The translations under genes were made by a program, and so were the position numbers. A stretch of DNA of 38,864 nt from an uncultured Clostridia bacterium (GTDB taxonomy: Bacteria; Bacillota; Clostridia; Oscillospirales; Ruminococcaceae): the NCBI GenBank assembly GCA_947624375.1, contig CANQKD010000019.1, positions 1-38,864 on the forward strand. The letters are read 5' to 3'. Shown here in pieces: positions 1 to 7,029 of the stretch (positions are counted from its first letter, which is position 1; every line of letters begins with the position of its first letter). The notes under the pieces are model-generated. The model did not search any database and was not told the DNA's origin. It saw only the letters and a list, made by a program, of their open reading frames with translations.

Positions 1-174
1 CATACTTTTCAAAACGCTCGTCTTGCTTCTTGCTTCTGGATCTCTTGCTTCTAGTAGCTGAGGCAAGAGGCAAGAAGATGCTTTTTATAGTTTTGCGCAT
101 ACTTTTCAAAACGCTCGTCTTGCTTCTTGCTTCTGGATCTCTTGCTTCTAGTAGCTGAGGCAAGAGGCAAGAAG
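1..174. repeat. 97-bp tandem repeat (module A), cut by the window edge
   Basis: Positions 1-77 recur exactly at 98-174, giving a period of 97 bp; the array probably continues left of the window. Each unit has a pyrimidine-rich arm (cttgcttctagtag type) followed by a purine-rich arm (gaggcaagaggcaagaag). The two arms are nearly complementary, so the unit can fold on itself. The same cttgcctcttgcttct / aagaggcaagaa wording recurs at 5007-5100, 11830, 12460, 32240-32340 and 38840. I see no gene in it. Confidence 0.9.
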
Positions 175-219
175 TTGGCAAGGCAGTGTTCGCACGTTGT
201 TTTAATATTGTGTGTATTA

Positions 220-1131
220 TTTGCGCTTACGCGCAAGCCTGCGGAGCTGGTTAACGCCCCACCAAAGTTGCCTCGCCAAAATGGAAAAGTTTTCGATTGA
301 CCCTTTTTCAAAAGGGTCATCATGGGTCGTAGCGTATGCAAGCATACGCCGGGCGGGAAGCCCATTGTCGCCTGCGTTCGCTTGCGCACGCTGCCGCAGT
401 ACGGCGAAATCCCATAACGGCAGGCGCTCTGAGAGGGGTGAATTCAGAAACAGTCCGGTGGACTGTTTCTGGAAGAGGGCAGCGACTGCATAGCAGTCGC
501 GGGAAGAATTATTTCGCTTTTAAATTTTGGGGGCGAAATAATTCTTCGGGCGTTCCCAACGGGAACGCTGCTCCTGCAAGAGAGAGCCTCCCCTATGGAA
601 AGACCTTAGCTTTTCCCCCTGTGCGCGCTTGCGTGCGCAATAGCATTGTTAAAACTTTGCGCTTACGCGCAAGCCTGCGGAGCTGGTTAACGCCCCACCA
701 AAGTTGCCTCGCCAAAATGGAAAAGTTTTCGATTGACCCTTTTTCAAAAGGGTCATCATGGGTCGTAGCGTATGCAAGCATACGCCGGGCGGGAAGCCCA
801 TTGTCGCCTGCGTTCGCTTGCGCACGCTGCCGCAGTACGGCGAAATCCCATAACGGCAGGCGCTCTGAGAGGGGTGAATTCAGAAACAGTCCGGTGGACT
901 GTTTCTGGAAGAGGGCAGCGACTGCATAGCAGTCGCGGGAAGAATTATTTCGCTTTTAAATTTTGGGGGCGAAATAATTCTTCGGGCGTTCCCAACGGGA
1001 ACGCTGCTCCTGCAAGAGAGAGCCTCCCCTATGGAAAGACCTTAGCTTTTCCCCCTGTGCGCGCTTGCGTGCGCAATAGCATTGTTAAAACTTTGCGCTT
1101 ACGCGCAAGCCTGCGGAGCTGGTTAACGCCC
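220..1131. repeat. 436-bp tandem repeat of hairpin modules (2 copies plus 40 bp)
   Basis: Units run 220-655 and 656-1091 and appear identical by eye; a third begins at 1092 and breaks off near 1131. Each unit carries hairpins in a fixed order. They are a gacccttttt/aaaagggtc stem (about 300-319), CAGAAACAGTCC/GGACTGTTTCTG (445-471), GCGACTGC/GCAGTCGC (482-500), GAAGAATTATTTCGC/GCGAAATAATTCTTC (503-547) and GCGTTCCC/GGGAACGC (550-568). The open frames here (for example 336-929) repeat the same peptide and shift frame because 436 is not divisible by 3, so they are not taken as genes. Confidence 0.92.
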
Positions 1132-1805
1132 ACATTTACATATTCCAACAATTATATGCCACTAAACTCCACCCTCCCACTAGCCACCCAAAAGAGAGAC
1201 CGCTGGCAGAATATTCTTCCGACGGCGTGGGGGAGAAACGTGCAAAGGCATGATGGCGTGTTCTTGCCCTATTAGAGGTTAGAAGTGAGAGGTTAGAGGT
1301 TAGAAATGGTTTTGCGGCTTTAGCGCGTGCTCACCATTTCTGCGGTTTACCGTTAGAAGCAAGATGCAAGAATTATTTGTGCTGCTTTCGCAGCAAGCCT
1401 GCGGAGCTGTTAAACGCCCACATTTACATATTCCAACAATTATATGCCACTAAACTCCACCCTCCCACTAGCCACCCGAAAGAGAAATCGCTGGCAGAAT
1501 ATTCTTCCGACGGCGTGGGGGAGAAACGTGCAAAGGCATGATGGCGTGTTCTTGCCCTATTAGAGGTTAGAAGTGAGAGGTTAGAGGTTAGAAATGGTTT
1601 TGCGGCTTTAGCGCGTGCTCACCATTTCTGCGGTTTACCGTTAGAAGCAAGATGCAAGAATTATTTGTGCTGCTTTCGCAGCAAGCCTGCGGAGCTGTTA
1701 AACGCCCACATTTACATATTCCAACAATTATATGCCACTAAACTCCACCCTCCCACTAGCCACCCGAAAGAGAAATCGCTGGCAGAATATTCTTCCGACG
1801 GCGTG
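1131..1805. repeat. 288-bp tandem repeat (2 copies plus 99 bp)
   Basis: Units run 1131-1418 and 1419-1706, and a third runs 1707-1805 before diverging. Copy 1 differs from copies 2 and 3 at a few bases near 1190-1200. Each unit holds a palindromic gaatattc core within a larger imperfect stem (module H), a run of gaggttag words, and the gctgctttcgcagc hairpin. The junction with the 436-bp array is at the shared sequence ending in gttaacgccc, which suggests recombination at a module border. I see no coding sequence. Confidence 0.9.
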
Positions 1806-2475
1806 AGGAGTGAGCCGTGGTTGAGGGGTGGTGGTATGTAGGTGCAGTTGATATGAAAAGTAAATTTTTCCGCAGTACATTTCAAGTCTAATTTCTGCAC
1901 TACTGACCTCCGTTGCCTTACAAACAAAACCTATGCGTATTTCGCTATTTAGCCTCTACCACAAAGGCACGAAGTTCCGAGCGAAGAGGTCGCGGCTTTT
2001 CACCAAGGCTCAGCGCGTGGTCGTAGGTGTCGGGTACAGCGGTCGCAAGCGACCGCTACCCCTCGAAAAGAAATGCGCAAACGTATTAGCATACTCAAAA
2101 TGAAAAGATAACCAAATTAAAGTTGGGCGGTGAACGAAAAAAGTCCGTCACACCGCAAGGTGTGCGCCGCCGACCGTTTTTGGCGGCGAGGGATTTTTTC
2201 GGCACTTGACCGACTGCTCGCAGGCGGTCAACGTATGCGCTCCAGCGCGCTGCGAAAGCAGCAACATTATTACGAACATAAGTTGAAATTACAACTTCTT
2301 GCCTCTTGCTTCTATCTCAAAACCGCACAAATAGCGGCTTTGCTCAAACATAGCAAAACCGTTTCTAACTTCTAACATCTAACTTCTTATCGCTAACTGC
2401 GCCTTTTATTACTTGTGAAAAAATTGTTTCTAATTTACTATAAACCGCTTCTCTTATTCTAAAGGGGGAAAACAA
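1806..2475. repeat. Mosaic intergenic region upstream of glnA
   Basis: This gene-free stretch carries single copies of several modules. AGCGGTCGC/GCGACCGCT is at 2038-2057. Module F is at about 2071-2115 with GTAT/ATAC arms at 2083-2094. The three-way-junction module is at 2137-2200, followed by a TTGACCG/CGGTCAA stem (2206-2231) and GCTGC-GAAA-GCAGC near 2250. The last 100 bp are AT-rich and should hold the glnA promoter; a weak candidate is TTGTGA at 2413-2418 with TACTAT at 2436-2441 (17-bp spacer). Confidence 0.75.
2137..2200 (+). repeat. Three-way-junction hairpin module, copy 1
   Basis: CACACC/GGTGTG closes a GCAA loop (2149-2164) and abuts CGCCGCC/GGCGGCG around a 10-nt loop (2165-2188). 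Both are enclosed by an A-run and a T-run (outer stem with mismatches in this copy). Related copies are at 5348-5406, 12296-12359, 15832-15893 (minus) and about 38530-38572 (minus, decayed). Confidence 0.8.
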
Positions 2476-3687
2476 ATGAAGTATTCAAACGACGAGATAC
2501 TGCAATATGTCAGAGAGGAGGACGTCAAGTTCATCAGGCTTGCGTTCTGCGACGTTTTCGGCAAGCGCAAAAATATCTCTATCATGCCCGATGAGCTGCC
2601 GCGCGCGCTGGAGTACGGCATTGCTATTGACGGCTCATCTGTGGCAGGCTTCGGCAGCGACGTTCACTCCGATCTGCTTTTGCACCCCGACTGCTCTACG
2701 ATAGCTCAGCTGCCATGGCGGCCGGAGCACGGCAAGGTGGTTCGTATGCACGCGACGATCTCTTACCCCAACGGCAAGGTATTTGAGTGTGACACGCGCA
2801 GCCTGCTGATAAAGGCGATCGAAGAAGCACGTGCGGCAGGAAAGCGCTTTGCGTTCGGCTCGGAGCAGAAGTTCTACTTGTTCAAGCTGGACGAGAACGG
2901 CGAGCCCACGAAGATACCCTACGACAACGCAAGCTACATGGACATTGCCCCCGAGGACAAGGGCGAAAACGTTCGGCGCGAGATATGCCTTATGCTGGAG
3001 CAGATGGGCATACGCCCCGAAAGCTCTCACCACGAGGAAGGCCCGGGGCAGAACGAGATAGCCTTCCGCTACTCTGATGCTCTTACGGCTGCTGATGATG
3101 CGATGACTTTCCGCACGGTAGTAAACACTGTAGCGCGCAGGTACGGTCTTTGCGCGGATTTCAGTGCGAAGCCGCTTGACGACTGCTCGGGCAATGGTTT
3201 TCACATAAATATGTCGGTACGCTCGGATGACGGCAGTGATGACCTTTGCTACATGATAGCAGGCGTACTTGACAAGATATGCGACATGACGCTTTTCATG
3301 AACCCCACCGAAAATTCATACAGGCGTTTTGGCAGCAACAAAGCTCCCGAATACGTTTCGTGGTCGAGCGAGAACCGCTCACAGCTGGTACGCATACCTG
3401 CGGCGATGGGTGAATACCGCCGTGCTGAACTGCGCTCGCCCGATTCGACTGCGAACCCGTATTTGGCATACGCGCTGATAATATACGCAGGTCTTTACGG
3501 CATACAGAACAGGCTCGAGCTGCCTATGGTGGCGGACTTCAATCTATACAAGGCTGACAAAGAGACTCTGGAAAAATACAGACGGTTGCCCGAGAGTCTT
3601 GCGGCGGCGAGAAAGCTGGCGTGCGGCAGCGAGTTTATAAAACAGCACATTCCCGAAAACATTCTTGACATTTACTGCGGCAAATAA
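2476..3687 (+). CDS. glnA: Glutamine synthetase, type I short form
   Basis: This enzyme joins glutamate and ammonium to glutamine using ATP in the cytoplasm, the entry point of ammonium assimilation. The 403-residue product is shorter than the classical type I enzyme of about 440-470 residues and fits the short clostridial form. Visible motifs are HHEEGPGQNE (185-194), GNGFHINMS (239-247), NPTENSYRR (276-284), RSQLVRIP (301-308) and ELRSPDSTANPY (318-329). At the first metal-binding motif the sequence reads GSEQKFYLF (128-136), where the family normally has E-x-E-F, so the second glutamate is Lys132. The ATG follows AAAGGGGG. The next gene is an ANTAR regulator only 48 bp downstream, as known for clostridial glnA loci controlled by antitermination. 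Identity is secure; full activity is uncertain because of Lys132. Confidence 0.95.
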   Translation: MKYSNDEILQYVREEDVKFIRLAFCDVFGKRKNISIMPDELPRALEYGIAIDGSSVAGFGSDVHSDLLLHPDCSTIAQLPWRPEHGKVVRMHATISYPNGKVFECDTRSLLIKAIEEARAAGKRFAFGSEQKFYLFKLDENGEPTKIPYDNASYMDIAPEDKGENVRREICLMLEQMGIRPESSHHEEGPGQNEIAFRYSDALTAADDAMTFRTVVNTVARRYGLCADFSAKPLDDCSGNGFHINMSVRSDDGSDDLCYMIAGVLDKICDMTLFMNPTENSYRRFGSNKAPEYVSWSSENRSQLVRIPAAMGEYRRAELRSPDSTANPYLAYALIIYAGLYGIQNRLELPMVADFNLYKADKETLEKYRRLPESLAAARKLACGSEFIKQHIPENILDIYCGK

Positions 3688-3735
3688 TCAACATTTTTCT
3701 CTATATATAACATCTACCAAAGGAGGGGAGCATAT

Positions 3736-4320
3736 ATGGGCATAGTCGTGCGGTCTTACAGCGTGCTGGTGGTATCGGCGGTCAGCTCATTCAACGATGC
3801 TCTCCCGGAGCTTTTGCCGACCGAGCGTTTTTACCCGGTGACGATAACGGGCAGCATAAGCGCTGCAAAACGCGAACTTGCCGAGCGCTCGTATGATCTT
3901 GTTATAGTAAACTCTCCGCTGCCGGATGATGTAGGCATACGCTTTGCTATAGATGCAGGGGGAACATCGTCTTCGGTGCCGATGATAATCGTTAAAGGCG
4001 AACACCTGCCCGACATTTACGAGAGGGCGACGGCGCACGGGATATTCACGCTGCAAAAGCCTATATCGCGGTCGATGTTCACGGTATCGCTCGGTTGGAT
4101 GTGCGCTTTGCGCGAGAGGCTGCGCAAGTTTGAGAAGAAAACGCAGACCATTGAAGAAAAAATGAGCGAGATAAGGCTTGTAAACCGCGCAAAATGGCTG
4201 CTTATGACAGAGCTGAAGATGGAAGAACCCGATGCGCACAGGTACATTGAAAAGCAGGCGATGGACAGGAGCATTACGAAAAAAGCAGTTGCAGAGGAGA
4301 TAATAAGCTTATACTCATAA
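3736..4320 (+). CDS. ANTAR-domain response regulator, probable antiterminator for glnA
   Basis: The 194-residue protein has an N-terminal receiver-like domain (about 1-120), a short coiled coil (about 123-147) and a C-terminal ANTAR RNA-binding domain (about 138-192, with the AKWLLM and TKKAVAEEII helices). ANTAR proteins bind paired RNA hairpins and prevent transcription termination; in clostridia one lies next to glnA and regulates it. The usual phospho-acceptor aspartate is replaced: the motif reads VIVNSPLP with Asn59 where the family has Asp. The conserved Lys before Pro (Lys108) remains. This suggests phosphorylation-independent control. The ATG has a very strong AAAGGAGG site. A rho-independent terminator follows directly, so it ends the glnA unit. 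Confidence 0.88.
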   Translation: MGIVVRSYSVLVVSAVSSFNDALPELLPTERFYPVTITGSISAAKRELAERSYDLVIVNSPLPDDVGIRFAIDAGGTSSSVPMIIVKGEHLPDIYERATAHGIFTLQKPISRSMFTVSLGWMCALRERLRKFEKKTQTIEEKMSEIRLVNRAKWLLMTELKMEEPDAHRYIEKQAMDRSITKKAVAEEIISLYS

Positions 4321-4325
4321 ATGGA

Positions 4326-4353
4326 AAAGAAGCCGTTAAGGGGCTTCTTTTTT
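4326..4353 (+). terminator. Rho-independent terminator after the ANTAR gene
   Basis: A 9-bp perfect stem, AAAGAAGCC (4326-4334) with GGCTTCTTT (4342-4350), has a 7-nt loop and runs into further T residues. It lies 5 bp after the stop codon. Confidence 0.92.
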
Positions 4354-5347
4354 GTGTGGGTATATATCGTTGCTGCTTTCGCAGCGCGCTGGAGCGCACA
4401 CATTGACCACCACAATGCGCAAAAGTTTTAAGTCTTGTCAAGAAAGCAAAAGTTTTCGATTGACCCTTTTTCAAAAGGGTCACGGGGCGTGGGACAGAGC
4501 CCCCGTCGCCGTCCGCAGACGGCGAAAGCCCCATACGTCAGGCGCTCCGAAAAAGGTGAATTGTGAAATAGTCCGGTGGACTATTTCACAATGAGGACAG
4601 CGGTCGTAAACGACCGCGAGAAGAATTATTTCGCCCAAAAATTTAAAAGCGAAATAATTCTTCGGGCGTTCCCTTTGGGAACGCTAATCCCATGCAAGAG
4701 AGGGATTTCCCTTTGGGAAGACCTTAGCCCTTGTTCCTGCGCGCGCTTGCGTGCGCAATAGCTTTGCGAAAACCTTATTCTTTACCCTGACTATTTTGCC
4801 TTTAATACCCCACCAACATAATATTCTTAGAGAAATTGCCGGAAGAATATTCTACCAGCAATTTCTCAGTTAGGTGGCTAGTGGGTGGACTACTAAAAGC
4901 AAGAGATACAGAGACAGGATGTGGGAGATTTTCACTTTGTACGGCGTTCCATAATGGAACGCGGAAAGAAAGCGATGCGCTACAACTAGGAGAGGCTCAG
5001 CTATTAGAGGCAAGATAACGAGAAGCAAGAGGCAAGAAATTGCTTTTTACGGTTTAGCGCAATTTTTTCAAAACGCTCATCTTGCCTCTTGCCTCTTTCT
5101 AAACCGCAGGAATGGAGAGTTTGCGCGAAGACAGAAAAAGTTTTTTCTAACCTCTAACATCTTACTTCTAACCTCTAGCAGCGGCGCGCACGTTGTGTTT
5201 CGGGGAGCTCTGCCAGCGTTCGCTTGCGAACGCTACACCCCTGCAAGCCTTGGCAGTTGCGAAGCAACTGTAAAAAAGAGCTTGACCGAAAACTTTTGGT
5301 TTCTTGACAGGATTTAATACTTTTGCGTACTGTGGATAATAAAGGAA

Positions 5348-5406
5348 AAAAGCCCGTCACACCGCAAGGTGTGCGCCGCCGACCGTTTATGGCGGCGAGG
5401 GCTTTT
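5348..5406 (+). repeat. Three-way-junction hairpin module, copy 2 (best formed)
   Basis: The outer stem AAAAGCCC (5348-5355) with GGGCTTTT (5399-5406) is perfect. Inside are CACACC/GGTGTG around a GCAA loop (5358-5373) and CGCCGCC/GGCGGCG (5374-5397). As RNA this is a three-way junction with a GNRA tetraloop. It also has a terminator-like T-tail. Confidence 0.85.
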
Positions 5407-5458
5407 AGATGCGCGCTTTGTTGTTAAGCATGGAAGAAGCCTCGCAGAGGGTTCTTCG

Positions 5459-5494
5459 ACACGTTGCCAGACTGTTCACAGTCTGGCAACGTGT
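5459..5494. repeat. 17-bp perfect hairpin (module E)
   Basis: The arms ACACGTTGCCAGACTGT (5459-5475) and its exact complement (5478-5494) are separated by only two bases. A related hairpin with TTGCCAGACTGT arms is at 16305-16330. In copies carrying the three-way junction the same slot holds a TTGACCG/CGGTCAA stem. On the minus strand it lies after the GNAT gene and could act as its transcription stop. Confidence 0.85.
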
Positions 5495-5531
5495 GCGCTC
5501 CTGCGCTGCGCGTAAGCGCGAATATTACTTT

Positions 5532-5972
5532 TTAAAACAGCACCTTCTCCATTCCCACGCATTGGAATACCCCGTTTTGCTTTGCGCCCTCGCCTGTGCG
5601 CGCGTACCCCAGCTTTTCATAGAAGCCCACCGCCTCAACGCGGCTGTCTATAACTATCTTTTTGTACCCCAGCAAGGCTATCCACTCCTCCGCCTGCCGC
5701 ACTGCCATTTTGCCAAGCCCCTTGCCGCGGTATTCGGGCAGAACTACCACCCTGCCCAGCGTTACGGCGTTTTCGCCCACCTCGTAAAAACGGCAGGTGG
5801 CGACGGGGTAGCCGCCGTCGAGCAGGACTATATATTTTGTGCCGTCGCAGTCGTGCTCGTCAAACTCCTCGCGCAATGATATGCCGCACTGTCGGTTCAT
5901 GCCCTGCACCCTCACCGAGTACGCCCCAGCGCGCTGCCACTCCTCCTGCGCACGCATGACTTCTATGTTCAT
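5532..5972 (-). CDS. GNAT family N-acetyltransferase
   Basis: The 146-residue protein fits the single-domain GNAT fold that transfers an acetyl group from acetyl-CoA to an amine. The acetyl-CoA pyrophosphate-binding motif A is clear as VVVLPEYRGKGLGKMAV (about 75-91), matching the Q/R-x-x-G-x-G/A pattern. A following VGFYEKLGY segment (about 115-123) is the typical C-terminal motif B. The layout resembles the YjcF/ElaA type. The substrate cannot be told from sequence. It starts 16 bp after the AraC-family regulator on the same strand, so the two form a small operon read from the promoter at 6938-6966. It may serve in drug or metabolite detoxification under that regulator, but this is inference. 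Confidence 0.88.
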   Translation of the reverse strand: MNIEVMRAQEEWQRAGAYSVRVQGMNRQCGISLREEFDEHDCDGTKYIVLLDGGYPVATCRFYEVGENAVTLGRVVVLPEYRGKGLGKMAVRQAEEWIALLGYKKIVIDSRVEAVGFYEKLGYARTGEGAKQNGVFQCVGMEKVLF

Positions 5973-5988
5973 CTAAACATCTCCTTTT

Positions 5989-6852
5989 TTACTTGTCAAC
6001 TATCGGCAGCCATATCTGACTTTTGTAATCCTCCGCCGTCATGTCGCCGCTCGGGTATGCCTCTATGTCCATTTCATAGGTCGGCTGATGATCCGAAACG
6101 GGCAAAAATTCCGCCGAGATCTCGTGCCACAGATCTTGTATTGCTTTCGGCATCGCGCCCGTGCATTCAAATTTCAGCCAAGTTCTTTTGGGTATAACGC
6201 TTACACGAAAGCCCTCCGGCGCGGCGGTGTCGGGAGAACACTGAACCGCAATGGCGTAATCAAAATGCTCGTTATCGCTATGACCGTTTCCATAGCAAAT
6301 GCCGAAAACGTATGTCCTGTCAAGAGCGTATTGAAGCAGAGTTTCAATAGTCCCGTCACGCAGCGATTTATCCCAGAACTCCGGGATAGTGTTTTGCTCG
6401 TCCGCGACCTGCTGCCGCTCGACCTTTTCCAGTACCGTGAATGATTCTTTTACAACAATTTCGTAATTCATAGAATTACCGCCTTTCAATATGATCTGCA
6501 CTTTAAGGCGGGAAAACGACCGCAGTCGGGCATTACTTCTCTTTGCCTGCGACGGCGCAACACCGTGAAAACGCGTGAACGCCCTTGTAAAGCTTTCGGG
6601 CGAGGCAAAGCCGTATTTCAAAGCCACATCAATGACCTTTGTGCCTGTTTTAGCAAGCTCGTCTCCTGCAAGGGTCAGCCGCCGATTGCGAATGTATTCG
6701 CCTACTGTAATACCGCAAAGAATATAAAACATCTTCTGAAAATAGTATGGAGAAAGAGCCGCCTGCCGTGCGATCTGCCCGAGGTCAAGCTCCTGCGTTA
6801 TATTTTCTTCAATGTAGTCTATAGCCTTCTGAATACCCTCCGCAAGTCCCAT
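5989..6852 (-). CDS. AraC-family transcriptional regulator with GyrI-like effector domain
   Basis: The 287-residue protein has an N-terminal AraC/XylS double helix-turn-helix (about 8-105, including LSPYYFQKMFY and GFASPESFTRAF, with the typical F-x-R-x-F and GxxPSQ endings). A C-terminal GyrI/SbmC-like small-molecule-binding domain follows (about 125-285, from EIVVKESFTVLEKVERQQ to the end). This order is that of Rob/SoxS-like multidrug sensors such as BltR-type regulators, where the GyrI domain binds hydrophobic cationic ligands. The ATG is preceded by AAAGGAT on the minus strand. It is divergent from the barnase operon, with back-to-back promoters in about 60 bp, so it could also influence that operon. 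Confidence 0.92.
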   Translation of the reverse strand: MGLAEGIQKAIDYIEENITQELDLGQIARQAALSPYYFQKMFYILCGITVGEYIRNRRLTLAGDELAKTGTKVIDVALKYGFASPESFTRAFTRFHGVAPSQAKRSNARLRSFSRLKVQIILKGGNSMNYEIVVKESFTVLEKVERQQVADEQNTIPEFWDKSLRDGTIETLLQYALDRTYVFGICYGNGHSDNEHFDYAIAVQCSPDTAAPEGFRVSVIPKRTWLKFECTGAMPKAIQDLWHEISAEFLPVSDHQPTYEMDIEAYPSGDMTAEDYKSQIWLPIVDK

Positions 6853-6937
6853 TTTTCGCCATCCTTTCAGTGCAGTTATATTGTACCATAAAAACGCGGC
6901 GGTTTCATGACAATTTGTGCTTTGTTGTGTTAGTACT

Positions 6938-6966
6938 ATTATAATACAAAACCGCGCAAATGTCTA
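6938..6966 (-). promoter_or_regulatory. Sigma-A-type promoter for the AraC-GNAT operon
   Basis: On the minus strand TAGACA (6961-6966) and TATAAT (6938-6943) are 17 bp apart. It is back to back with the plus-strand promoter at 6971-6999, so the -35 boxes are only 4 bp apart and polymerase access may be mutually exclusive. Confidence 0.8.
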
Positions 6967-6970
6967 CTGC

Positions 6971-6999
6971 TTGTAATGCGGCGAAAAATATGTTATACT
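6971..6999 (+). promoter_or_regulatory. Sigma-A-type promoter for the barnase operon
   Basis: TTGTAA (6971-6976) and TATACT (6994-6999) are separated by 17 bp. The ATG at 7030 follows with a GGGGGAG ribosome site at about 7018-7024. Confidence 0.8.
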
Positions 7000-7029
7000 A
7001 TTTATATACTCGTTTTTGGGGGAGAAAAT

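Larger units (their letters stand above)
4360..5530. repeat. Mosaic hairpin-repeat cluster between the ANTAR and GNAT genes
   Basis: About 1.2 kb without a credible gene. In order: a gctgctttcgcagc hairpin (about 4372-4385); module B (about 4440-4482, gaccctttttcaaaagggtc); a 15-bp stem at 4560-4592; GCGGTCG/CGACCGC (4600-4617); GAAGAATTATTTCGC with its complement (4620-4663); GCGTTCCC/GGGAACGC (4666-4684); module H (about 4830-4870, gagaaattgc/gcaatttctc); GCGTTCC/GGAACGC (4944-4962); module A (about 5007-5100); inverted module B with a nested CAGTTGC-GAA-GCAACTG hairpin (5254-5270); the three-way junction (5348-5406); and a 17-bp perfect hairpin (5459-5494). Confidence 0.85.

Noticed and set aside
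212-1275. Open frames of 93, 197 and 167 residues in the 436-bp array
   Set aside because: They encode the same peptide repeatedly, change frame with each unit, contain the hairpin modules and have no convincing ribosome site.
1-1805. CRISPR array
   Set aside because: The repeat units are 97-436 bp, lie head to tail without unique spacers, and no cas gene is present.
2130-2200. Simple rho-independent terminator in place of the three-way-junction module
   Set aside because: It does have an A-run, stem and T-run, but it contains two internal hairpins, occurs in both orientations far from gene ends, and recurs in mosaics. Termination may be one activity but does not explain it fully.
4352-5018. 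Open frames of 60-80 residues in repeat cluster 2, and similar ones at 5175-5360, 5409-5879, 12125-12511 and 15743-16320
   Set aside because: They run through hairpin modules or antisense to real genes and show no family features.
5300-5345. Promoter in module B from the recurrent TTGACA (ttcttgacagg)
   Set aside because: The hexamer is conserved across module B copies, but no -10 box stands at a consistent 16-18 bp, so I do not call a promoter.
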